A stretch of 64,000 bases of DNA from Halichondria panicea (taxonomy: Eukaryota; Porifera; Demospongiae; Suberitida; Halichondriidae). The translations under genes were made by a program, and so were the position numbers. The notes under the pieces were generated by a model. The model searched no databases. It worked only from the letters and a program-made list of their open reading frames with translations, and was not told the DNA's origin. Each line of letters opens with the position of its first letter. Position 1 is the first letter of the stretch. Where the stretch lies: NCBI RefSeq assembly GCF_963675165.1, contig NC_087392.1, positions 3,301,001-3,365,000 of the forward strand, read 5' to 3'. Positions 11,401 to 21,023 of the stretch are shown here, one piece after another.

Positions 11401-12263
11401 TTCTTGGATTCATTGTGTGATAAGTTAATTTAACAAAATCACGTACACCTATAATTATACTCTAATAAATTACTACACAACAACTCTAGCACGTTATTTT
11501 GTAAATCCACTAATTGCAATCCAAGAGCTAGCAGTTGCAAACTCTAAACTCTACACACACACACACCAGCGTATACCTCGCTGGCGCATGCGCAGCGTCA
11601 CTAGTATTGCGTCACTAGTATTGTGTATGCCTTGTCAAATGATTATACAATAAACTGTACTTCTGTACCTATAGATTTACCGATTTACCTGTACACCATC
11701 ACGGTGTCAATAAATGTCTGAAACCCGTCCCTTAACCTCTCCTAGATTATCTAGGCTTTCAGGGTTGATGGAGAGCACTGAATCTCTTTTGCGAGAGTGT
11801 GTTTTTGCTGTTCTCCTGTAGACAGAGCTTTCCATTTCTCAATAGAAAAAACATTCTCATAATAATAATAAAATAAAAAAAATTATTGTTTCTTATCTCA
11901 TATTGTTTCTTATACTCACTGGGGTGCCACGTTTTCTTCCAGTTGAGTAGGAGGGTACTGCAATGACTGCAATGACCCCACCCATTTCCTAGCATTCCTA
12001 GCATCACTGATTGCTAGTACATCGATTTCCTAGCATCACTGATTGCTAGCTAGTATATCGATTTCCTGGAATCACTGATTGCTGACAGTCTGGTCCTTGA
12101 TGCTGATACTCTATTTTTGACCCAGGTGGCGTTCCATATGGATGGACTGTGTGTACCTGTGCTCAACACTGCATGTAGCTCAACACTGCATGAACATCAA
12201 TTCATCACAAATCATCATAAATCATCATGGCCCAAAATGGATGTACAATAAAAGGATTGGTCA
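11401..12263. other. No gene; fragment of a dispersed repeat
   Basis: About 11490-11620 resembles the right part of the MITE at 28580-29025 (TTTTGTAAATCCACTAATT, CTACACACACACACACC, GTATACCTCGCTGGCGCATG). A 14-bp tandem duplication sits near 11595 and a ~45-bp degenerate duplication at about 12010-12085. Confidence 0.5.
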
Positions 12264-12832
12264 TCACTCACCAGTTATTATATTGGCCGGGCCAGTTGAC
12301 GTTGAAACGGTGCTCTCGTCGCCAATCCTAGCAATTTCAAATGTTTTTCTAGTCGGATCCATGTACACCTTAGGCTCTATACCATCCATAAGTTTAAAGT
12401 CCAACATCAGATGTGGCTGATCTAGATCTCTATTTTTACCAGTGTATATGGTACCATTGATAAACGAACACCCATTTAGTTGGTTTGGCAAGTACCCTTC
12501 GAAGGGTTCATCGATTGTATTAGCTTGGGTGTAATCAATCTAAGAGCTTACGGAGTTTGTCATAACCATGAGGGATCTGCTCAGAATCATGACTTGGGAG
12601 AGGCTTTTGCGAGACCAATACATTTCAATCGTTGGCAGTTGGCAGATCGTTGGCAGATCGTTGGCAGAATAACAATCATGCACACGCCTTCAAGGGTACG
12701 ACTATCAGCACGTGTGGGACGCTGTGCACCTCTACACTGTGCAGCATACCGATTGGTCTCAAGATCCCATACATGGTGGTGTCATCAGTAACAGGTTGCG
12801 CAGGACCCAACTTTCCCATACCCCAAGCATTG
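12264..12832 (-). other. Unassigned minus-strand open segments
   Basis: 12264-12491 on the minus strand is open (DGIEPKVYMDPTRKTFEIA). 12720-12830 on the same strand also reads as non-repetitive protein (KLGPAQPVTDDTTMYGIL). They may be exons of a host gene into which the adjacent copia element inserted, but I see no named domain and splice phases are unproven. A triplicated 11-bp unit (CGTTGGCAGAT) lies near 12640. Confidence 0.25.
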
Positions 12833-12998
12833 TATTGGCAGCTGAATTTGACAGAGTTTCAGAGACCAGACGCGCAGGGCCTCTCCTCTTTACAACAAAA
12901 GAACAAAAGACTACTAAGCGAGTCAACATAAACTATGGTAACTACACAATAACCAATAATGAAGTCTAAGTGTTAAAACACATACTCTCTTGACTTAA
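12833..12998 (-). repeat. copia 3' LTR, main part
   Basis: Aligns with 22794-22983 through AACTATGGTAACTACACAAT, ACAACAAAAG and GAATTTGACAG. The first few bases of this LTR lie on the far side of the TTAA element (14854-14860). Compared with the 5' LTR it lacks about 20 bp near its end. Confidence 0.6.
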
Positions 12999-14853
12999 GG
13001 GTGCTGGGACACTACACCCACACACGGTTGTTAGGGAAAGTTTGCAGAAAATAGACACTTCTTACCTTCACAGAACTATTAAGAAGTGGATAACTAGTTT
13101 ATGTTCCAAAAATCAAGAAGTGAGGACCAACAACAGGATTGTTATAAGTGACTGCACTCTGAAGATAAAAATCGTTCGATCTGGAGAACCGCTTGTGCTA
13201 CATACCTGATCTTTGTTTATTAGCTAAACTGTACTATTGTCTACGAAGTTACGAAGAGTTTTTGATTATGTAGAGCTATTTATCCAATACGGCACACCCA
13301 TATCTCATGCTCTGGGTAGCGTATGAAAAATATCAAAACGTAGTCATTGGAGTAGCATGCAAAATATAAGCCCAGCGCCTGGTTCTCGAGATCGAACACT
13401 TTTTGTGACATCATCTTTGCGTTCGCAATTGATCTTCATGCTCTGGCCCCGCCCCCTGATTGTGCAATTATGAAAAGACAATGTTTTGTGCGACGGTGGT
13501 TAGCTCTTAGAAGAGCTGTTTATGAGTAGCCGTCCAGACTGAGGTGACAGCGCAGAAGATCCACGGGGCTCTGGCTGTAGTCTGGCTAACTGCTGATGTA
13601 GTTGGAGCAGGTGAGTCACTCTCACTGCAGCAGCACATTCATTGATAAATTCTTTCTCAGGGGCTTGCTTTTTACTCCATTAGCTTTCAAAGCCTCCATG
13701 AACGCCTCTGGAGTATCTGGAGTAGGGCAGTCTGTTCTAAGGGTCTTCAAAGTAGCAATCCCCAGTCCAGTTTCTTTGCCTGTGCTTTGCTGATAGTTGG
13801 CTTCCCCAAGGCCTTCACAAGTGACTGCTGATGCACAGCTTTTTGTGTTGACCACAGCTCGATCTGTCTCTTAGGAGACCGAATAGGAAGGTTGGTGAGG
13901 CAGCTCACTAGCAACGGGTGAGTCATCACTGCTTCCATAGCCTGGACGTCGGGAAGGCCCTGTGAGCACCTAGATACGACGTTGGAGTGTTATCATTTTA
14001 TTTGCTACAATTTTGTACGCTACCTTCTACAGCAGTACCCAGGATGTACAGTGGAGCGCTTCCATACCCAGCCTGGTGCCATTTAACTCACTCCGGCCAT
14101 CTTTCTTCATCTACGATCATTGTACGATAAGGCTAATTTCAGTTCTTGAAAAGCATACCTGACGTAGGAGAGGTAGGGTATCGCTAAAGTGTATTTTTTT
14201 ACTCTCAAAGGCAGACGTACACAGAGTCCCTTGGCGTCGCTCCACTTCAGCCAGTAGAATTGGGAAATCAAACAAGAACCCATTGTGAGCTACAAGAACT
14301 GGGAAAGTAAAACATAATAATTTGTGTTACATGGGTATTTTATTTACATGGGTATTTTATTTGTCTTACCAGGATAGTGAGGATTCGTGGTCACATCACT
14401 AACGTATGTGGTGACAGCAGTAACCCAGTCCAGGAACAGAGGGAGGACAACTGACAGCGGCTTCTCACCACGGTAACTAAAATCACTGCAACATTTACTC
14501 TTAGCCTAATGTGTACAGTACCAGTTGGTGAGATGTGTCGTGATGTTGCTACCAGGCTCGAGAAGGTTGGTGCCTCGTGCAACAACTTTAGCACCTACAT
14601 CTGTGATGTTGGCTTCTGTTGCAGCTTTGAGCTGTAGAATTCTCTTTCTGCTGGGCAATTTGGGCATCCTACTTGTAACCACTGTGTCTAGACTCTATAG
14701 CAACTGTAACTGTAACTTAATTAATGCGCGGCTCATGCTAATAGTAAATTATTGCACGCGGGCGCAATTTCAAACGCGCATCAATGAATATTATTATGTA
14801 AACGACATTCCTGTGGTTTTGTTACATCAATTTGTTGGTATGTCCCAGCACCC
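12999..14853. mobile_element. TTAA-target TIR element carrying an exonuclease-like gene
   Basis: The ends are GGGTGCTGGGACA (12999-13011) and its exact reverse complement (14841-14853). Both are flanked by TTAA (12995-12998 and 14854-14857). The element interrupts the 3' LTR of the copia element, and the undisturbed 5' LTR supports this as an insertion. Length 1855 bp. TTAA targets are used by piggyBac and Kolobok-type transposons; which superfamily moved this element is not decided by the 13-bp ends. Its only recognisable content is the exonuclease-like gene on the minus strand; no transposase is present, so it is non-autonomous. Confidence 0.7.
13622..14667 (-). CDS. DEDDh 3'-5' exonuclease-like gene, five exons, 5'-truncated
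   Basis: Exons on the minus strand: 14667-14522, 14485-14370, 14298-14159, 14072-14024 and 13969-13622. Introns are GT-AG and splice phases agree at every junction; the first intron is only 36 bp and doubtful. Motif II of DnaQ/TREX-type exonucleases is seen as LVAHNGFLFDFPILLAEVER and motif III as AHRAFPDVQAMEAV (His and Asp of DEDDh). From memory it is closest to the exonuclease domain near the C terminus of fish PML-like proteins. Motif I (the DxE pair that binds the first metal) is not seen; the product would start at MPKLPSRKR, so catalysis is doubtful. In the last exon a 5-bp duplication (ACTGGACTGG, near 13777) shifts the frame between KAQAKKL and the tail TPEAFMEALKANGVKSKPL. Intron 14299-14369 contains a 17-bp duplication. 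The gene fills a TTAA-flanked element, so it is probably captured cargo. Confidence 0.6.
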
Positions 14854-14869
14854 TTAAACATTACGGTTC

Positions 14870-15784
14870 CACCACTCCAGTTTTCTCTCGGAGTTTGCAA
14901 AAAGTTACGACTGAGACCAATGTTAGCAACCATTTCGGTACCTTGCGTCACTTGTTCGCGAATGAAGTGATGTTTGATATCGCGATAGCAGATTTAGAGT
15001 AGGTGAGTCTGCAGTAGAGGAATCAGTCAGTTCTATGATTAGCTGCCTTAGCCAGACAGATTCTTGGGTAGCACTAGCCATAGCAACGTATGCAGAACAC
15101 ATCTCTGAGATTGCACCACATAGCAAGAATAAGTACCCTGAGGTTGACTTTCGACCATAGCTATCCATAGTGTAGCGGATTCCATAATTCGTGGTTCCTT
15201 TCAGGTAGCGAAGTAATCGCATATGAAATGTCCGGCCGTGTACAAACAGAGAGATACAGCAAACTGCTTTGGTGAGTGTTGCTCACTGGCGTACTGCAAT
15301 CTTGCATTCCAAGCAATCCGAATTGAGTCCTGTGACTTTTGATCAACCTCAGTTCGCCTAGGTCCTTGATGTTGAATTTTGTTGACAGAGCAGTCTTGAC
15401 TTCCTCCAGATTTTGTTCCGTCTTTCCAGCCAATATGCAATATGAAACTTCTCTCCTCCTATGTTCTTGTGGTAGATACATGGGTCGTTTTGTGATTGAG
15501 TGAAATCCATCTTCTGCTGTGTTCCAGCATCGCGGAGATTGCTTAAGCCCATAGACGCTATTCTTGAGTCGTTTCATGAACACTTCTTCCTCAAGAGTAC
15601 CATTTAGAAAAGCGGTGGTTACCCACTTGATGGAGCTACTTGATGGAGCTTGAGTCCATTCTGAACAGATAGAGCAATGATCGAGGACATGTAGTGATTC
15701 TTGTCTAACCACTGGGCAGAATTTAGCATATTTCTGAGTCGTTCTACTGAGCCATCAGATCCAGTCTTCACACCCATTTGCTGC
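14870..15784 (-). pseudogene. copia reverse transcriptase C-terminal part and RNase H
   Basis: From the gypsy junction at 15784 leftwards the minus strand reads RVT_2-type RT fragments, including VYGLKQSPRCWN and, in another frame, LGELRLI. The RNase H region follows with KGTTNYGIRY, GYLFLLCGAISE and QESVWLRQLI (14923-15222). RT copies the element RNA and RNase H removes it. Stops, frameshifts and a 13-bp tandem duplication near 15628 show decay. Just inside the junction a stop interrupts the usual post-KWV segment. The 5' half of this pol gene is on the other side of the gypsy insertion. Confidence 0.75.
15780..15784. repeat. Gypsy target-site duplication, left
   Basis: GCTGC here and again at 21019-21023, directly flanking the two LTRs. 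Confidence 0.9.
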
Positions 15785-16074
15785 TGTGGTGAACTAGAAC
15801 ATTCTGTGACTGGTTTAATTAAGAACTAGAACATTCCGTGGTAAAGGACCAGAACTTTATGTGTTAAGAACCTTCCAGAGGTTCAGTATTCTAGAACTTT
15901 GTGGGTGTTGTAGAACAATCTAGATTTTTGGTGCATGTGGCTGTATAAAATAGCTAGAGAAGGAGTTATGTTCAGTTCTGTTCTCATGTTAAAGTTATAG
16001 AAGACTCCTATTTACTTGGATCGTGTTCTGTTTAAGTCAACTGCGAGCCTTGGCGCAGCCGGGGGCGCATGACA
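15785..16074 (+). repeat. Gypsy 5' LTR
   Basis: 290 bp, no difference found from 20729-21018. It has a TATA-like CTGTATAAAATAG at about 15941. The U3 part holds four nGAAnnTTCn/nTTCnnGAAn pairs at 15796-15805, 15828-15837, 15867-15876 and 15888-15897, which resemble heat-shock elements. Confidence 0.95.
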
Positions 16075-16076
16075 AT

Positions 16077-16094
16077 TGGTGGCAGCGGTGGGAT
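16077..16094 (+). promoter_or_regulatory. Minus-strand primer-binding site, tRNA-Leu type
   Basis: TGGTGGCAGCGGTGGGAT begins two bases after the LTR. It is complementary to a tRNA 3' end ...CCCACCGCTGCCACCA, which I recognise as that of animal tRNA-Leu (AAG/UAG). Confidence 0.75.
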
Positions 16095-16152
16095 AGTCGA
16101 AGACAGTGGTTTTTCGAGACCCACAAATTTGAGAAGCGAATGGTAGATCTGT

Positions 16153-17193
16153 ATGTCGGTGACAAGGACTGGCAGAATCTACAACCTAGGAGAATCGGTG
16201 AACGAAACAGAACAAGACGTGGAGAGTGACCAAGCTGTAATAACGATGGCAGAGACAGGAACTGGAGTGACTGAACTTCTACAGATGCTGCTGGAAGATC
16301 GCCGGAGCCGTGACGAGGCAGAAACGGAAAGGGCCAGAGCAAGAGAAGAAGAGAACAGACAACGAGAGCGAGAACGAGCAGAAGAACAGGAACGTAGAGA
16401 GAGAGAAAGAGAAAGTGAACAAAGAATGCAAATGATGCAAAGTCAGGTGGAGATGATGAGAAACTGGATGGACCTAAATCAGAGTCGAGAGGAGATCAAG
16501 GCGAAACGAGCGGAAGATCTACGACATTTGAACCTAGCCAAACTCACGGAAAAAGAAGACATTGAGGCATACTTGACTACGTTTGAGCGACTGATGACAG
16601 CCTTTGAAGTGAAAGAAGAGCACTGGGCCCATAAGTTAGCGCCACAACTTATGGGGAGAGCCCAGCAGGCCTTTGCTGCAATGGATGTAGAGAAAGCTAA
16701 GAACTATGAGGACGTGAAAAGAGCTATACTGCAACGCTATGATATTAGCGAAGAAACGTACCGCAAACGCTTCCGAACTACGAAGAAGGCCGAAGGGGAG
16801 GCGTACCTGGAGCTCGCAACAAAACTGAGAGACCTCCTGGAGAAATGGACAGCAGGCTGCACCACGATGGAAGCACTCAAGGAGAAAATTGTAGTGGAGC
16901 AACTGACCGGAGAAGAAGCGGGAAGACTGGCCGACAGCTATGTTCATTCCCGTCAACTTGATCCTAAGGAGTTACCGCCACGAGAGACTCGTCGGCCCAG
17001 CAGTGAGAGCGGAGCAACCAAAACGTGCCACTACTGCAAGATAAAGGGCCATATTGCCAAAGACTGTAGGAAGGCTATGGCTGATCGAATGACAGAAAGG
17101 ACGGAGGGAGGCCAACAAAACAAAGATGGAATGGAACAAAATCAAATGCTACAACTGCCAAGAGACCGGACATATTGCCGCAAATTGCCCTAG
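16153..17193 (+). CDS. gag: Gypsy Gag (SCAN-related capsid and zinc knuckle)
   Basis: Encodes the particle protein that packages element RNA. After a charged Glu/Arg coiled-coil stretch (about residues 50-100) comes a helical capsid region (LTEKEDIEAYLTTFERLMTA, AHKLAPQLMGRAQQAFAAMD, VVEQLTGEEAGRLADSYVHS). This is the kind of sequence from which the vertebrate SCAN domain derives. A CCHC knuckle follows (CHYCKIKGHIAKDC). The first ATG is at 16153, but the ATG at 16246 (MAETGTGVTEL) gives a more usual gag start. The frame ends at 17193 and overlaps pol by 68 nt in the +1 frame. A second zinc knuckle is readable only in the pol frame, so pol is probably reached by frameshifting or by an undetected lesion. 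Confidence 0.85.
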   Translation: MSVTRTGRIYNLGESVNETEQDVESDQAVITMAETGTGVTELLQMLLEDRRSRDEAETERARAREEENRQRERERAEEQERRERERESEQRMQMMQSQVEMMRNWMDLNQSREEIKAKRAEDLRHLNLAKLTEKEDIEAYLTTFERLMTAFEVKEEHWAHKLAPQLMGRAQQAFAAMDVEKAKNYEDVKRAILQRYDISEETYRKRFRTTKKAEGEAYLELATKLRDLLEKWTAGCTTMEALKEKIVVEQLTGEEAGRLADSYVHSRQLDPKELPPRETRRPSSESGATKTCHYCKIKGHIAKDCRKAMADRMTERTEGGQQNKDGMEQNQMLQLPRDRTYCRKLP

Positions 17194-20100
17194 CAAGTCA
17201 AATCTATTCACAGAAGAAACTGAATTGGTGTACATGAATGAGGACAAGTTGGAGAAGAAAATCAACCCCCAGATTACACGATCCGGCACAGTGGAGGGAA
17301 AAGCAGTAGACGAGATTGTCCTTGACACCGGTTGTGCCCGTTCGATGGTGAGAAGTGATCTGCTACCACAGAAGAAGCAACTAGGACGAGTTCGCATCCG
17401 ATGTGCTCACGGAGACGTTCGAGAATATCCACTCGTAAGTGTAGAAATTGGCCTCGGAGAAGGAAGACACCAAATCGAAGCAGCAATTTCAAAGACCCTC
17501 CCAGTACCAGTGCTACTCGGACGAGATGTGGCAGGCCTACTCGAAATGTTACAGAATAAGGAAGGGACAGTTCGGACTGAAGAAGCCCTTGCCGTAATGA
17601 CCAGAGCCCAGGCCAAGAAAAACGAAGAAGAAAGAGTGGAGCTGGAGAAGATACAACAACAGGAGGGAATCAAACAGCCTACTACCACGTCCGACACATC
17701 CACGGATGAGATGCCTGATGACCAAGTGGCCAAGATGGTTCCAAACACTCCCAACACTCCTGATGACCAACAAGCCGAGATGCTAACGGACTTGGACGTA
17801 ACCGATGACCAAATTGCTGAGATGCCAATTGGCGCAGAGATGGACCCAGATCTTTTTCTCGAAGTAAAGAAACACCAGCAACTAACTAGGAGAGAGAGGA
17901 GGCAGCAGAGGCGTGAAGTGGCTCAAAACAAGCAGACACACCCCTTGGACCTGTCCCCCATTGAGTTGCGACGAATGCAGCAAGAAGATGTCACGCTTAA
18001 AGGTATTCGAGAAGCAATGAACGGTGCTACTGGAGCCAGCAAGATGGTCTTTCACAAAGAAAATGGACTGATTTACCGTCAATGGATCTCACCCCATGGC
18101 GAAGACAGCAGCCCGATACAGCAGTTGGTGCTACCAGAGTCGTGCCGTAGCCTAGTGATGTCCCTTGCTCACCACATTCCAATGGCTGGCCACATGGGGC
18201 AGCGAAAGACCGTAGAACGGATTCTCCAGCGGTTCTATTGGCCGACAGTATTCGAAGATGTGAAGAAGCTATGCCAATCGTGCGAAGAGTGTCAGAGGAC
18301 ATCAAAGGGGAAAAAGCAGCGTGTACCAATGATTCCCCTACCCATCATTCGAGAGCCGTTTGAACGTATTGCTATGGATATCGTGGGTCCTCTTCCTCGT
18401 AGCCGCACGGAAAACCGCTACATCCTGGTGATTTGCGACTATAGTACAAGGTACCCAGAAGCTGTCCCCCTACGAACCATAGATGCTGAGCACGTAGCCA
18501 AGGAGCTGATAATGTTTTTCTCAAGAGTAGGCATACCCCGAGAGATCCTGACTGATCAAGGAGCTAATTTCACATCTGGATTGCTAGCAGAGCTCTACCG
18601 CTTGTTGAAGATACAGCCGATCAAGACCAGCCCTTACCACCCTCAAACGGACGGATTAGTAGAACGTTTCAATCAAACCTTGAAGTCCATGCTTCGCAAA
18701 ACCGCCAATGAAGAAGGAAAAGACTGGGACCAACTAATTCCGTATTTGCTGTTTGCCTACCGTGAAGTACCCCAGTCATCAACCGGATTTTCTCCCTTCG
18801 AACTAATGTATGGAAGGCAGGTGCGAGGACCTCTTGATGTGCTCAAAGAAACGTGGGAATCTAGCAAGAAATCTACAGAGAGTGTCGTTTCTTATGTCCT
18901 GACGATTCAAGAAAAACTCGCCAAGATGTCGGAGCTAGCTTGTGAGAATCTGAAGAAGGCCCAAACAACCCAAAAGAAGTGGTATGACCGAAATGCACGA
19001 GAGAGGAAGCTGCAGGTAGAGGACAACGTACTAGTCCTTCTACCTTCCTCGACCAACAAACTCCTAGCGAAGTGGCAAGGTCCCTACCCCGTGAAGAAAG
19101 TGATTTCACCGGTGACATATGAAGTGGACATGTTCGATCACAAGAAGCGGAGAAGAGTCTTCCACATCAACATGTTGCGAAAGTGGAATACCCCCACGAT
19201 CCCAAACCTCTTGGCGGAGGAAGAGAGAGGAGAATTAACGGATGAACTCCCGTTGTGGAAAGAAAGTGACGGTATCACAAAGAAGATTGTCATGGACAAG
19301 CGACTGGAAAAGACCCAACAGTATGACCTCCGTCAGCTAACCAACGAATTCGTAGAAGCTATGCGAGACACCCCAGGACGGACAGCAATCATTGAGCACG
19401 ACATTGAAACCGGAACGGCACGCCCAATCAGGTTGCCTCCTTACCGCTTACCTCATGCCTATCGAGAGACAGTGAAGAAAGAAATTGCGGAAATGCTAGA
19501 ACATGGAGTGATCGAGCCTTCGACAAGTGAATGGTCAGCCCCTATTGTATTGGTGAAGAAGAAAGATGGTACTATGCGATTCTGCGTTGACTATCGACGT
19601 CTAAATGGAGTTTCTGAGCCAGATGCATACCCAATGCCCCGCATTGACGAGATGATCGACAGACTAGGCCAAGCTAAGTACATCACCACTTTGGATCTGA
19701 CAAAAGGATACTGGCAGGTACCCCTCACCAAGAAAGCCCAGACGAAGACGGCATTTGTAACCCCTTTTGGTCTTTATCACTTCAATGTTATGCCATTTGG
19801 CTTGCAAGGCGCACCGGCAACTTTCCAGAGGCTAATGGACCGGGTACTGCAAGGACTGGAAGAATATGCTGCAGCATACCTAGATGATGTTGTAATCTAC
19901 AGCTCCAATTGGAAGGACCACCTCTACCATTTACGTCAGGTGCTGGAGCGGATCCAAGATGCCAGCCTAACCATGAAGCTCAGCAAATGTCAGTTTGGGA
20001 TGGCCCACTGTATATACCTAGGCCATGTCGTTGGGAGTGGAGTGGTGAAACCAGAGGAAACAAAACTAGAGGCAATGAGGGAATTTCCAAGACCAAAAAC

Positions 20101-20773
20101 GAAAAAAGAAGTGCGTTGTTTCCTTGGATTAACTGGATATTACAGGAGGTTTATCCCGGATTTCGCCTCCATTGCCGCCCCCCTGTCCGACCTCACCCGA
20201 AAGAATTTAACCTCAACAGTAATATGGACACCAGCTTGTGAGACAGCATTCCAGACCCTGAAGAAGCAGATGTTGTCACAGCCGATATTGCACAATCCAG
20301 ACTTTTCGAGAGCCTTTGTCCTCCAAACCGATGCATCCCAGCGAGGTGTAGGGGCAGTCCTCAGCCAAACTGATGGGGATGGCGCTGAACACCCAGTAGG
20401 ATATTTTAGCCGAAAACTCCTTAACCGAGAAGAACACTACTCGACCGTGGAGAAGGAGTGCCTGGCAATTAAACTCGCTGTTGAAGCTTTCCGAGTCTAC
20501 CTCCTAGGACGACCCTTTGTAATCCAGACGGACCATCACTCCCTGGAATGGATGGAGCGAATGAAAGAGAACAACAATCGTCTCATCCGATGGAGCGAGC
20601 CTGGCCTTGCAACCATTCAACTTTTCTGTCCGCTATCGGAAGGACAAAGACAACCAAAACGCAGACGCCCTCTCCCGATTGCCTATTTCTCACCCCGACA
20701 TGAATGTCGCAGGAGAAGGGGAGAGGAATGTGGTGAACTAGAACATTCTGTGACTGGTTTAATTAAGAACTAG
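17126..20773 (+). CDS. pol: Gypsy Pol: protease-integrase-RT-RNase H
   Basis: Domains in order, approximate residues: zinc knuckle CYNCQETGHIAANC (8-21); aspartic protease with LDTGCA (66-71); integrase HHCC zinc site (HHIPMAGH ... CQSCEEC, about 347-390) and DDE core with MDIVGP, TDQGANF and HPQTDGLVERFNQ (about 415-515); a chromodomain-like tail WQGPYPVKKVISPVTYEVD (about 650-690); reverse transcriptase with YLDDVVIYS (about 917); RNase H with LQTDASQRGVGAV (about 1065) and EKECLAIKLAVEAFRVY. Integrase lying before RT is the reverse of normal gypsy order and is known from Gmr1-like elements. A 4-bp tandem duplication GAGCGAGC (20593-20600) shifts the frame just after RLIRWS, replacing the conserved end of RNase H; the unshifted frame would stop at about 20740, inside the LTR. 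All catalytic residues lie before the break. Confidence 0.9.
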   Translation: MEWNKIKCYNCQETGHIAANCPSKSNLFTEETELVYMNEDKLEKKINPQITRSGTVEGKAVDEIVLDTGCARSMVRSDLLPQKKQLGRVRIRCAHGDVREYPLVSVEIGLGEGRHQIEAAISKTLPVPVLLGRDVAGLLEMLQNKEGTVRTEEALAVMTRAQAKKNEEERVELEKIQQQEGIKQPTTTSDTSTDEMPDDQVAKMVPNTPNTPDDQQAEMLTDLDVTDDQIAEMPIGAEMDPDLFLEVKKHQQLTRRERRQQRREVAQNKQTHPLDLSPIELRRMQQEDVTLKGIREAMNGATGASKMVFHKENGLIYRQWISPHGEDSSPIQQLVLPESCRSLVMSLAHHIPMAGHMGQRKTVERILQRFYWPTVFEDVKKLCQSCEECQRTSKGKKQRVPMIPLPIIREPFERIAMDIVGPLPRSRTENRYILVICDYSTRYPEAVPLRTIDAEHVAKELIMFFSRVGIPREILTDQGANFTSGLLAELYRLLKIQPIKTSPYHPQTDGLVERFNQTLKSMLRKTANEEGKDWDQLIPYLLFAYREVPQSSTGFSPFELMYGRQVRGPLDVLKETWESSKKSTESVVSYVLTIQEKLAKMSELACENLKKAQTTQKKWYDRNARERKLQVEDNVLVLLPSSTNKLLAKWQGPYPVKKVISPVTYEVDMFDHKKRRRVFHINMLRKWNTPTIPNLLAEEERGELTDELPLWKESDGITKKIVMDKRLEKTQQYDLRQLTNEFVEAMRDTPGRTAIIEHDIETGTARPIRLPPYRLPHAYRETVKKEIAEMLEHGVIEPSTSEWSAPIVLVKKKDGTMRFCVDYRRLNGVSEPDAYPMPRIDEMIDRLGQAKYITTLDLTKGYWQVPLTKKAQTKTAFVTPFGLYHFNVMPFGLQGAPATFQRLMDRVLQGLEEYAAAYLDDVVIYSSNWKDHLYHLRQVLERIQDASLTMKLSKCQFGMAHCIYLGHVVGSGVVKPEETKLEAMREFPRPKTKKEVRCFLGLTGYYRRFIPDFASIAAPLSDLTRKNLTSTVIWTPACETAFQTLKKQMLSQPILHNPDFSRAFVLQTDASQRGVGAVLSQTDGDGAEHPVGYFSRKLLNREEHYSTVEKECLAIKLAVEAFRVYLLGRPFVIQTDHHSLEWMERMKENNNRLIRWSEPGLATIQLFCPLSEGQRQPKRRRPLPIAYFSPRHECRRRRGEECGELEHSVTGLIKN
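20711..20728 (+). promoter_or_regulatory. Polypurine tract
   Basis: AGGAGAAGGGGAGAGGAA, purine only, directly abuts the 3' LTR; it would prime plus-strand synthesis. Confidence 0.9.
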
Positions 20774-21018
20774 AACATTCCGTGGTAAAGGACCAGAACT
20801 TTATGTGTTAAGAACCTTCCAGAGGTTCAGTATTCTAGAACTTTGTGGGTGTTGTAGAACAATCTAGATTTTTGGTGCATGTGGCTGTATAAAATAGCTA
20901 GAGAAGGAGTTATGTTCAGTTCTGTTCTCATGTTAAAGTTATAGAAGACTCCTATTTACTTGGATCGTGTTCTGTTTAAGTCAACTGCGAGCCTTGGCGC
21001 AGCCGGGGGCGCATGACA
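20729..21018 (+). repeat. Gypsy 3' LTR
   Basis: No difference found from the 5' LTR; followed by the GCTGC target duplication (21019-21023). Confidence 0.95.
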
Positions 21019-21023
21019 GCTGC

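Larger units (their letters stand above)
15785..21018 (+). mobile_element. Gmr1-like Ty3/gypsy LTR retrotransposon, young
   Basis: Complete layout: identical 290-bp LTRs (15785-16074 and 20729-21018, TG...CA), tRNA-Leu primer site, gag, pol with integrase placed before reverse transcriptase, polypurine tract, and 5-bp GCTGC target duplications. It sits inside the RT gene of a copia element of opposite orientation. Identical LTRs imply a recent insertion. One 4-bp duplication breaks the 3' end of pol. Confidence 0.95.

Noticed and set aside
11885..12200. Further 17-bp-period doublets near 11885, 12161, 5206 and 53140
   Set aside because: Only 12-16 of 17 bases match, so they were left out of the exact list.
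17121..17140. 5-bp doublet TGGAATGGAA as the cause of the gag/pol frame change
   Set aside because: Removing five bases does not bring the two frames together; the shift needed is of a different size, so it does not explain the overlap.
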